Source of the DNA: Selenomonadaceae bacterium
GTDB taxonomy: Bacteria > Bacillota > Negativicutes > Selenomonadales > Selenomonadaceae
NCBI GenBank assembly: GCA_029338835.1
Contig: JAQYBD010000098.1
Location: 1-64,000, forward strand
Reading direction: 5' to 3'
DNA length: 64,000 bases
In this document: one piece after another, positions 1 through 7,477 of the stretch
Numbering within the stretch: position 1 is the first letter of the stretch
Layout of the letters: every line of letters begins with the position of its first letter
Position numbers and translations under genes: made by a program
The notes under the pieces: generated by a model
What the model was told of the DNA's origin: nothing
What the model saw: only the letters and a program-made list of their open reading frames with translations
Databases searched by the model: none

Positions 1-754
1 ATCCCCGCGTATGCGGGGCTCACCTCTTATGGGATACCAGACAAGTCCGCGAAAAGGGATCATCCCCGCGTATGCGGGGCTCACCGCCTAAATGAGCGGG
101 CTTAAAAATCAGAATATGGATCATCCCCGCGTATGCGGGGCTCACGCCAATCCTTGCGGCTCCCTTAAATGCTTCCAGGGATCATCCCCGCGTATGCGGG
201 GCTCACTTAATATAAGAAAGGAAGTATAACCATGTTTGAGGATCATCCCCGCGTATGCGGGGCTCACTTCCAATGAGTTTTTGTACCATCTTTGCAGCTG
301 GGATCATCCCCGCGTATGCGGGGCTCACTCAGCATGATAATCAAGTTTTTCGGAACAATGGGGATCATCCCCGCGTATGCGGGGCTCACGTTTGCGATTC
401 TTGAGCCAGAATATCTGTGCCGGGATCATCCCCGCGTATGCGGGGCTCACTCTTTGCTCTCAAGCTGTAGCTTTCCGCGCCGAGGATCATCCCCGCGTAT
501 GCGGGGCTCACCCAAACTTCGCCATATGCTCATCATGCAGACCGGGATCATCCCCGCGTATGCGGGGCTCACTTTCTAGACTGAATCACGAGATGCGGGG
601 TCATGGGATCATCCCCGCGTATGCGGGGCTCACTAGGCCACCTTATGCGCCCTGCCCTTCACCTGGGATCATCCCCGCGTATGCGGGGCTCACGGGCCTG
701 CCAGCTTATAGATGGGCAAAGACGCGGGATCATCCCCGCGTATGCGGGGCTCAC
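1..754 (-). CRISPR. Type I-E CRISPR array, 13 repeats, truncated at the left edge
   Basis: Thirteen copies of a 28-base repeat are present, the first cut by the window edge (its last 23 bases are at 1-23). Full repeats start at 57, 118, 179, 240, 301, 362, 423, 484, 545, 606, 666 and 727. The twelve spacers are 33 bases, except one of 32 at 634-665. All complete repeats are identical. The repeat contains the palindrome CCCCGC-GTAT-GCGGGG, the hairpin a type I-E Cas6e recognises. The cas genes lie to the right on the minus strand, so the array is read right to left, the repeat begins GTGAGCCCC in crRNA sense, and the newest spacers should be near 754. The base next to the repeat is G on the plus strand in 9 of 12 cases, so the unit can also be read as 29 bases plus a 32-base spacer. 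More repeats may lie beyond position 1. Confidence 0.98.
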
Positions 755-835
755 ACTAAAAAATCCCAATAATGACGCCGTTTCTTTCCCAGCCTGTACC
801 CAAACTTATTTAGTTTTAGATGTTATCACATACTA
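755..835 (-). promoter_or_regulatory. CRISPR leader
   Basis: An AT-rich stretch of 81 bases separates the cas2 stop codon from the first repeat. It is the only space available for the leader, which should hold the array promoter and the site where Cas1-Cas2 integrates new spacers. The repeat-proximal end reads GGGATTTTTTAGT in the transcribed sense. I see no convincing -35/-10 pair, so array transcription may partly come from the cas operon. Confidence 0.65.
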
Positions 836-1762
836 TTACTTCTTCCTTAATACTTCATATGCCTCTTGCACAGTTCGACAATCTTGCAAAGCTCGATGTG
901 ACGGCTCTTCGGAAAGATTCAGAGCTTTCGCCATATCGGTTAAACTAATCCGTCTTTTTACACCACATATTTCTTTATACAAATCCATTGTATCATAGTA
1001 CGGATTATCAATAAGATTTTTACCGTTCTTTTTCATAGTATGATTTAAAAATCTTAAATCAAACGTAATATTATGTCCGACCAGACAGCTTTTGCCAATG
1101 AACGACTCCACCTGTGGCAATACGTCCTCAAGTTCTTTGCCAGATGTGGATAACATCTCATTCGTTATCCCCGTCAGCTTCTCAATTGGACGCAGAATCA
1201 GCTTTTTTGTATGCAACAGAGACTGATAAGACGCCACCACCTTTCCCCCTACGACCTTCAACATGCCAATCTCAATAATTTCATCTAGTTTCTCGCGCAA
1301 ACCAGAGGTTTCAATATCCAGCACAACATAATCAGCAGGATATTGTGTCAATTTCGCACCAACGGGTACATCATCTTCATGATTCTTATTTGGCGTCTGC
1401 TTCCCATGTGTTTGTTTTTTTCTTGCAATGCGAAACTGTGCTGCGTTACTGAAATTCCTGCGTCTCTTCTCCAAATGGCGCACACGACTCACACTTGGCT
1501 TCATCACGAGCTTCAACCCATCAAAATCAATAATCTGATTTTCACTGTGGTGAAGTCGAAAGTCCATTCGCTGTTCATTATTTGTCGTGTAGACCAGCGT
1601 GGCGCGCCCATTCTTGACTGAATCTTTGACGCGTTTCCAGAGATTGTCCCGCACACGAGCACTGACCTTTCCAACAAAGACCCCTGTATTGATTTCTAAG
1701 AGCCATTTGGATAAATCGCCGCGCAAAGACTTAGGGCAATCCGTCAATGTTATCACTATCAT
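836..1762 (-). CDS. cas2: Cas2e fused to a DEDDh (DnaQ-like) exonuclease
   Basis: The 308-residue protein joins two domains. Residues 1-90 are a type I-E Cas2 (starts MIVITLTDCPKSLRGDLSKW, with GVFVGKVSARVRD), the structural core of the spacer integrase. A basic linker (about 91-140) leads to a DnaQ-family 3'-5' exonuclease. Its motif I is LDIETSG (D149, E151), motif II is HNITFDLRFL (D235), and motif III is SHRALQD (H289, D294), so all DEDDh residues are present. Family knowledge: such fusions trim prespacer 3' overhangs before integration; related proteins have been studied in Streptococcus thermophilus and a Megasphaera system. The gene overlaps cas1 by 32 bases. GAGG lies 6 bases before the ATG. 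Confidence 0.95.
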   Translation of the reverse strand: MIVITLTDCPKSLRGDLSKWLLEINTGVFVGKVSARVRDNLWKRVKDSVKNGRATLVYTTNNEQRMDFRLHHSENQIIDFDGLKLVMKPSVSRVRHLEKRRRNFSNAAQFRIARKKQTHGKQTPNKNHEDDVPVGAKLTQYPADYVVLDIETSGLREKLDEIIEIGMLKVVGGKVVASYQSLLHTKKLILRPIEKLTGITNEMLSTSGKELEDVLPQVESFIGKSCLVGHNITFDLRFLNHTMKKNGKNLIDNPYYDTMDLYKEICGVKRRISLTDMAKALNLSEEPSHRALQDCRTVQEAYEVLRKK

Positions 1763-2738
1763 CGCTATCCTCGATTATCGTGCCATACCCGGTTTCCAGT
1801 TCCATTTCTTTGCCGTAGGAAATACCATTCTGTACGGTTCCTCTTTTTTCATCCCAAAGGTTCACGATGTCCGCGTAAGACACTTCCACATCATCCTTGC
1901 CAAGCAGCAAGTAGCGGATATCTTTTACCATCCGTTCCAGCAAATGTCCCTCTACGATCTTATCTCGTAAAGTCCGTCGCATATCACCACCTATATCATC
2001 AGATGGATCTGCCGCCAACTGGAACGCCAACGGAATGACATACTCTGCTTTGTACAAATCAGCCACATCATATACAAAGGATTTCTCATGACCAGTATGG
2101 ACAAAGCCAAGTCCCGGTGATGCCCCCAGAGCCACGATGACACTATGTGCCAGACCGTACAAACATGCGGTTCCGGCTGATAAGGCTTGATTGACCGCAC
2201 TCCCTCCTTCAAAGTCATCTGGGTCGTAGGCACGTCCATCCCACTCCACATCATTTTCCTGCGCACATTTGCGATAGATGTTTCGCACCCTGGCTCCTTC
2301 TCTACCACGAAGCTGTTGCATAGTCATATGTGAAACATCCTCTCCCGCAAAGCGCATCTGATACATCTTACGTGCAACTTCAAGACGACTCCTCGTGTTC
2401 GTCACCAATTTCGCTTGCAGGATCAATAAGGCTGCTGAATGTGTCAAGGGCTTTCCCGATGCATAATATCGCACACCATGTTCACCGATCCACAATATGC
2501 TTGTTCCCGCATCGCCAATCAACTCCATCGCACGATGTGTAATCGTTGTCCCAGGCCCCAACATCAATACACTCAAGGATGCGGCAGGGACTTGGACGGT
2601 GCCTCGCTCATCTGTAATACTGATAGAACTATCTTGTCGATTGATCAAGCAGCGTTCAAGATACAAGAAGGACAATCTTTCCTTGATTTGCGGCAATTCC
2701 TGCAGCTCTGTTTTTTGCGCACCAGGTAAATTTTTCAT
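1731..2738 (-). CDS. cas1: Cas1e CRISPR integrase
   Basis: A 335-residue Cas1 of the type I-E family, the catalytic subunit that inserts new spacers at the leader end together with Cas2. The metal-binding residues can be seen by comparison with E. coli Cas1: E147 (in LRGREGARVR), H214 (GFVHTGHEKS), D224 and D227 (FVYDVADLYK). The C-terminal tail is acidic and probably disordered (EDSDDSDNIDGLP). I chose the ATG at 2738 because GAGGG lies 6 bases before it; an ATG two codons upstream overlaps that site. The gene follows cas6e by 39 bases and overlaps cas2. Confidence 0.95.
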   Translation of the reverse strand: MKNLPGAQKTELQELPQIKERLSFLYLERCLINRQDSSISITDERGTVQVPAASLSVLMLGPGTTITHRAMELIGDAGTSILWIGEHGVRYYASGKPLTHSAALLILQAKLVTNTRSRLEVARKMYQMRFAGEDVSHMTMQQLRGREGARVRNIYRKCAQENDVEWDGRAYDPDDFEGGSAVNQALSAGTACLYGLAHSVIVALGASPGLGFVHTGHEKSFVYDVADLYKAEYVIPLAFQLAADPSDDIGGDMRRTLRDKIVEGHLLERMVKDIRYLLLGKDDVEVSYADIVNLWDEKRGTVQNGISYGKEMELETGYGTIIEDSDDSDNIDGLP

Positions 2739-2777
2739 AGTCATCCCTCATGATATCATAGCAAGTCTGTGGCTGCT

Positions 2778-3395
2778 TCACAAACGGCCTAAGGTAAGCA
2801 AGCCACAGCCGTATGATTTTGCCCTGCCGATTCCTGCACAAAGTGTCTGACGGAATCGGTCTGCATCCGTAATCTGCAAGATTCCCTCAAAGACAGCTGT
2901 ATGCAATGTGACGAGTTTGCCATTACGCGCGAATTTCTTGATATCACGCTGCACTACTGCAAATGATTCCGACAAGAATCCCATATCTTTACTTTTTTTG
3001 CGAAACCAATCCTCTTGCTGCGGTACCGTCACATGTGGAACAACTTTTCCGCGCTCATATTTTCCATCTTTTATGCTATGGACTGGATTGCCGCAAAAGC
3101 GAAACCTATAGCGTTGTCCATTTGCTAATATTTGAAACAATTTCTGGCAATCACGGATTTCACCAGCATCACCAGCATAACCGAATTGCTCTACCAGATG
3201 GGAAAAATCTGGCTCCTTCTGGCTGAACACCAACAAATAAGGCTGTCCATGAAGATAATCCAAACGCCAAAGTTTCCTGGAGGCATCGCCTGCCTCGAAG
3301 CAGCCTTCTACCGTAGCATGCATGACCTGTAACGATCCCAGGAATTTCATTGATGTACGGATATTTTTATTGATCCTGACTCTTGATAGATACAT
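2778..3395 (-). CDS. cas6e: Cas6e (CasE/Cse3) pre-crRNA endoribonuclease
   Basis: A 205-residue Cas6e, which cuts the repeat hairpin of the array transcript and stays bound to the crRNA 3' end in Cascade. It begins MYLSRVRINK like E. coli CasE (MYLSKV) and ends with the family's glycine-rich signature, AGIGRAKSYGCGLLTLGRL. H26 (in LQVMHATVEG) aligns with the catalytic histidine. The frame is open further upstream, but that part overlaps cas5e in another frame. The ATG at 3395 has GGAGG 6 bases before it and matches family length. The first 29 bases overlap the end of cas5e. Confidence 0.93.
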   Translation of the reverse strand: MYLSRVRINKNIRTSMKFLGSLQVMHATVEGCFEAGDASRKLWRLDYLHGQPYLLVFSQKEPDFSHLVEQFGYAGDAGEIRDCQKLFQILANGQRYRFRFCGNPVHSIKDGKYERGKVVPHVTVPQQEDWFRKKSKDMGFLSESFAVVQRDIKKFARNGKLVTLHTAVFEGILQITDADRFRQTLCAGIGRAKSYGCGLLTLGRL

Positions 3396-4122
3396 CGTCA
3401 TCCTCCAATAACTCCATCGGATCATGCTCCGTAGAGACTCCTTGTTCATTCTCCGTATTCTCACTGCCGACAATCTGGCCCAAAGACACTTGCTCACGAA
3501 CGGCATTCCGAAAATGATAAAGACGTCTCTTCTGACTAAAGCTCTCTGGGAAATCACGAACAGCATAACCGTTCTCATCTGGTTCTGCATCGCGGACAAT
3601 CTCCAGGAACGATATATGCTGCCGCCTGGCTTTCCTCTGATACCAAGGGGATGCTTGCCATATTTCTTGTCGCAGTGCTGTCAAGAGATCTTCATCCCGG
3701 ATGCCAAGAGTCAACGGCTCTGCTGGCGGGCATGACCGCCGCCCCAGTGCCAGAGGATATACTGGATGTCTCAAGGCCAATTCCAGCTTCGCCAAGAACT
3801 CAGGAGTTCCCTCCAGTCCTGCAAGAAAAACAGCATCTTCGAGATAATAGCGATATGTCACCCATGCCGTCGATTTACTGCCATTCTCACGATGTGCCAT
3901 ATGGAAATCCTGTTTCATTATGCCCGGCTGGTCAATCCGTACCCCGAACTTCAGCGTTTTAAAGACATCGAGAGAAGCCTCACGCGGCAGCCCCAGAGCA
4001 GCAGCGAGCATACCAATCACGCCACTGCGAGTCGGCTCCATCTGGGTCGTGCGACGGTCGAATTTACTGCTTATCCCCCAAGACTGCATGGGAGCGGCTA
4101 ATCTTAAAAGCAGTGTACTCAT
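3367..4122 (-). CDS. cas5e: Cas5e (CasD) Cascade subunit
   Basis: A 251-residue Cas5e, which binds the 5' handle of the crRNA and links the Cas7 backbone to Cse1. The N-terminus MSTLLLRLAAPMQSWG and the segment RTTQMEPTRSGVIGMLAAALG are typical of the family. The last 30 or so residues are an acidic, low-complexity tail (ENEQGVSTEHDPMELLEDDD) that looks like an extension beyond the conserved fold. AAGGAGTG precedes the ATG by 5 bases. The gene sits four bases after cas7e and overlaps cas6e. Confidence 0.93.
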   Translation of the reverse strand: MSTLLLRLAAPMQSWGISSKFDRRTTQMEPTRSGVIGMLAAALGLPREASLDVFKTLKFGVRIDQPGIMKQDFHMAHRENGSKSTAWVTYRYYLEDAVFLAGLEGTPEFLAKLELALRHPVYPLALGRRSCPPAEPLTLGIRDEDLLTALRQEIWQASPWYQRKARRQHISFLEIVRDAEPDENGYAVRDFPESFSQKRRLYHFRNAVREQVSLGQIVGSENTENEQGVSTEHDPMELLEDDDVSIKSQDQ

Positions 4123-4126
4123 GCCA

Positions 4127-5236
4127 TCACTCCTTCACAAAACTCTCCATATCCTGAATCAATGTATCTTGCAATCCCTGCAACAAATCCTTCAAGTTGA
4201 CGGATTCAGCCTGACCGTCCATGCCGATTGCCCATGCTTTCTCTGGCACATCCACATACTGATCGTAAACCTGCTCTGCATACTCCTCCAGCCTTGCAAT
4301 AGAAGGATTCACATACCCACCTTCTACAGTGCGAACAGGCTCTTCAAATGCTCCAACAAGATTGATTGGCTGATCGCGGCGAATCGTGACAAGTACGGCA
4401 TCTGGCAAAGTTCGATTGGCAAAAGTATTCTGCTTTCCTGTCGGCATCGACTGGATAAAAGCCTTGGCAAATTCGCCAACAGCAGTCGCAGTAGCTTCCT
4501 TCTCGCCGCCCAATTCCTCAACCAGATTATGTACGGCCACCGTCGCATAGCGATACATCGTCGAGGAGTTATACTCGACAACACCAATCATACCTGCCCC
4601 AGCATTGTCATCCGGTGCAAGATCATCAATTGCTGTGAAATAATCATACTCATTGTCTACACGATGTGTAGAGATGCTATGGGCAACCTGTGCAGAAGCA
4701 TCTGCGTTCAAGGATGGATCATCTGCAACCATGCGACCAAAAAGAGCAATATCTATGCTGTGATTCTGGTTGAGCAGTCTCTTTGCTTCTTTCTTGATAT
4801 CTTTATCTGCAGCATCCTGATTTGCTAAAATATAGTCAGCCAAGCTGTGTGCTTGAGTCCTGCTGATGAAGAAAAGTGCTTTTGTTTTTTCTTCATCCTC
4901 ATTTTTCTTTTTTTCTGTTGATATCCCAGATGCTTTCACGACCTTCTCTGCCATATTCTGCGCATCTTTTACCGGCATGTCCGTCTTGATCTTCAATAAT
5001 TCTTCTTTTACTAATCCGATAACTCGTTTCGTACGGATGCCCAAATCCTTTTCATCAAGGTCTTCACAGAACATCTCGCGCATTGCACGCTTCCAACTCT
5101 GCGAAGATACTCTAGCACGCCGTACACCTCCGTACAATGCGGTCTTGGGCGAACCTGTATCATCACGATTGACACAGCTTGGCGGTACCGTCTGGATAAC
5201 ATGGAAATCTACATAGATCCTATCGAGATGTTTCAT
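4127..5236 (-). CDS. cas7e: Cas7e (CasC) Cascade backbone subunit
   Basis: A 369-residue Cas7e, present in several copies along the crRNA in Cascade. The N-terminal segments DFHVIQTVPPSCVNRDDTG and GGVRRARVSSQSWKRAMR match the family, as does GKQNTFANRTLPDAVLV in the C-terminal part. AAGGGAG lies 7 bases before the ATG. The start overlaps the cse2 stop by four bases (ATGA), suggesting coupled translation. Confidence 0.95.
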   Translation of the reverse strand: MKHLDRIYVDFHVIQTVPPSCVNRDDTGSPKTALYGGVRRARVSSQSWKRAMREMFCEDLDEKDLGIRTKRVIGLVKEELLKIKTDMPVKDAQNMAEKVVKASGISTEKKKNEDEEKTKALFFISRTQAHSLADYILANQDAADKDIKKEAKRLLNQNHSIDIALFGRMVADDPSLNADASAQVAHSISTHRVDNEYDYFTAIDDLAPDDNAGAGMIGVVEYNSSTMYRYATVAVHNLVEELGGEKEATATAVGEFAKAFIQSMPTGKQNTFANRTLPDAVLVTIRRDQPINLVGAFEEPVRTVEGGYVNPSIARLEEYAEQVYDQYVDVPEKAWAIGMDGQAESVNLKDLLQGLQDTLIQDMESFVKE

Positions 5237-5820
5237 TTGTTTTCTCCCTTTCTGCTTTTTGCATCTTTCATATAATAATCTTTACCCCAATCCAGGATAA
5301 TCGTCCTATGCCAATCCAACTGTTGGAAACGATAAAGGTCCAAAGCAAATTGAGGGTAATCCATCCTTATGTCGTGCTGTTTCATTAAGCCGACGATTCC
5401 TCTGGCATGTACGGATAATTCAGTCAAACCTTTTGCTGTAAGAACTTGATTGAATCGCCTCTGTACCCCTGCTTTATTTGCAGAAGCCTGATATAGTTTA
5501 CCGGCAGCATATCCAAAGGAATTCCTATGGCTTACAGCCGCATCCTCCTCCGTCAAGCCATCACTCATACAGCACTCCATCCCTTGCTGATGAAAAGCAT
5601 ATAATGTCAGTGATGTATAAATCGCTTTTTCAATCTGTCCTTCTTGATGGAGATAACTACTGATCTCATATTCTGGCAACACAAAGCCCAACAAATCCGG
5701 CATTATACCGATTTCTTTGCCAATCCCCCGACGTAAGCGCGCTAAAGCTGCTTTTGAAGAATAGATGCGAGGAATGCGTCCTCGCATAAATCGAAGAATA
5801 TCCATCTCCTCTTGATTCAT
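5233..5820 (-). CDS. cse2: Cse2 (CasB) Cascade small subunit
   Basis: A 195-residue Cse2, the small alpha-helical subunit present as a dimer in Cascade that stabilises the R-loop. It is recognised from its position between cse1 and cas7e, its size, and the pattern LRFMRGRIPRIYSSKAALARLRRG near the start, typical of CasB. I chose the ATG at 5820 (AGGTG 6 bases upstream) over an in-frame GTG three codons earlier that overlaps the ribosome site. It lies 10 bases after cse1 and overlaps cas7e by four bases. Confidence 0.9.
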   Translation of the reverse strand: MNQEEMDILRFMRGRIPRIYSSKAALARLRRGIGKEIGIMPDLLGFVLPEYEISSYLHQEGQIEKAIYTSLTLYAFHQQGMECCMSDGLTEEDAAVSHRNSFGYAAGKLYQASANKAGVQRRFNQVLTAKGLTELSVHARGIVGLMKQHDIRMDYPQFALDLYRFQQLDWHRTIILDWGKDYYMKDAKSRKGENK

Positions 5821-5830
5821 TCTAATCACC

Positions 5831-7474
5831 TCATCCTAAAGCCTTCTTGATATGATGTTGGAATTCTTGGAATGCCTTTATTGCATTCTGTTCGCCCCCC
5901 TCTTTTATGCGGCCTACCAGAGCTGTCTCCGAACACTGATTGAGCTGTTCCTGTGCCAATCTCAGCAGCGTTTTCTTTGCAATGAGGAGCCATTCCGCTG
6001 TCCTTGTTTCCAATTCATCCTTATCCGGATTAACGCCAAGCAACCAGCTCTGAAAGGCTTGATCCAGATGGTGATACCCCTCTTCTTGGGCAAGTTTTAC
6101 GATTTCTCTCCTCTTCGTCGAAGGACTCCCTTGCAAACTATCACCAGACACTTCGTCAATATCAGCAGCAAAGTATCCAAGCCTTCTGACAGCTTCCTTT
6201 GTCCTTTCAAGCACGCCCACAATCTCCTGTACCCACATTTCATTCATCTTAGCCAGCAAAGACGCATTGATGGTAAGATCATCCTGTATATAGTCGACGA
6301 TTTGCCAACCCGCACCTTTCAAACTATATGACGCACCTGTAACACAAATATGGAATAAATTTACATCAAACCTTATTTTCTCCGTTGTATCTTCCAACAT
6401 CTGTAACCAATGTATAATCCCTGGTTGTCTGGCATTATCGTCATTTTTTATCTTCATACCAAGCAATGAAGATAAATCTCGCCATATCTGAGCTTCCAAT
6501 TGATGCCTTTTGGGAGCAAATCCTCTTGTATCATCACTTTTCCATACTGTCATCACTTCATTAAGTAAACTAGCATCCTTCGCAAAGTAATCTCCCATCG
6601 TCAGTAGATATCCGGTCACCATTCCCTGTTCTCTATGGAGGAGGATCCGTCTGGATTGCATGGTCAGTAAATCTTTCTGCGCTCTTGGCTGTGAGATTTC
6701 ACGTTCAATCGTCTCGCAAATCGGCTTTTCCCAATAAGCTTTACTGTCTTCTTCATTATCTGCAAAGACTTCATCACGATCATCTACTAAGACAAAATTG
6801 AGCATCAACGTCTCAAATAAATTCCTGCCCTTAGCGTAGAGAATGCCCAGCTGCCCTAGATACCCAACACCTTTAGGCGTCGGCATCTTAGCAGAGTCAT
6901 CATCAAATCCATTCAAATGCAACAACCATCTTGCAGCCTCTGCATACGTCAGGCGATTCTGTGCTTCTCTGGTACGTGCGGGGAACAATCTAGGTGCATG
7001 ATCACTTTGAAACAAGTCTCCGACCAGCCTAGCGACCGTCTTCCACTTGATTTCCGCTGAAACTTTCTTTCCTTTCGCAGCCTTGTATGCATCCATATTC
7101 TTCTTGATATGTGCAGATTGATAGAACGGTTGTGTGGGGTGAAAGAGCCAGAAGCGATCATGATATGGCTCTAGATAAGCCTTTATATTATCATAAGGAA
7201 ATTGCTTCTGCTCCCATAAATCTGTCCACAAATTTATGGCGTCATCTGAATCTGCAATATCATCCGTCACAAAGGCACCGTGCATGATAGCCAATAGCAG
7301 TCGCATGATGGCAACATCTTGTGTAGGCAGCTCCCCTGCCAAATCCTGTGCTTCATGTGCATGTTCAAAGAGTTCCAGGATAGACCAGGTTTTCGTTTCA
7401 TTTGCTTTTGTCTTGACGACAATCCACGGCTCGTCCAACAGGTTGAATTCCATTTCCGGTTCTTTTCCGTCCAA
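5831..7474 (-). CDS. cse1: Cse1 (CasA) large Cascade subunit, PAM recognition
   Basis: A 547-residue Cse1, which reads the PAM, destabilises target DNA and recruits Cas3. The N-terminal MEFNLLDEPWIVV and the segment DVAIMRLLLAIMHGAF are typical of CasA, and WLLHLNGFDDDSAK matches the family's middle region. The start is taken as TTG at 7474 because a strong AAGGAGG lies 8 bases upstream; the ATG seven codons later (at 7453) begins the conserved domain and is the alternative. Three bases separate it from the cas3 stop. Confidence 0.93.
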   Translation of the reverse strand: MDGKEPEMEFNLLDEPWIVVKTKANETKTWSILELFEHAHEAQDLAGELPTQDVAIMRLLLAIMHGAFVTDDIADSDDAINLWTDLWEQKQFPYDNIKAYLEPYHDRFWLFHPTQPFYQSAHIKKNMDAYKAAKGKKVSAEIKWKTVARLVGDLFQSDHAPRLFPARTREAQNRLTYAEAARWLLHLNGFDDDSAKMPTPKGVGYLGQLGILYAKGRNLFETLMLNFVLVDDRDEVFADNEEDSKAYWEKPICETIEREISQPRAQKDLLTMQSRRILLHREQGMVTGYLLTMGDYFAKDASLLNEVMTVWKSDDTRGFAPKRHQLEAQIWRDLSSLLGMKIKNDDNARQPGIIHWLQMLEDTTEKIRFDVNLFHICVTGASYSLKGAGWQIVDYIQDDLTINASLLAKMNEMWVQEIVGVLERTKEAVRRLGYFAADIDEVSGDSLQGSPSTKRREIVKLAQEEGYHHLDQAFQSWLLGVNPDKDELETRTAEWLLIAKKTLLRLAQEQLNQCSETALVGRIKEGGEQNAIKAFQEFQHHIKKALG

Positions 7475-7477
7475 AGC

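Noticed and set aside
292-998. Open reading frames of 95-131 codons across the CRISPR array
   Set aside because: They are translations of the repeats (GSSPRMRGS and IIPAYAGLT repeating units), with no ribosome sites.
3396-3599. Longer Cas6e starting at 3599
   Set aside because: The extra 68 codons overlap cas5e in another frame and do not resemble Cas6e; MYLSRV at 3395 with GGAGG matches the family.
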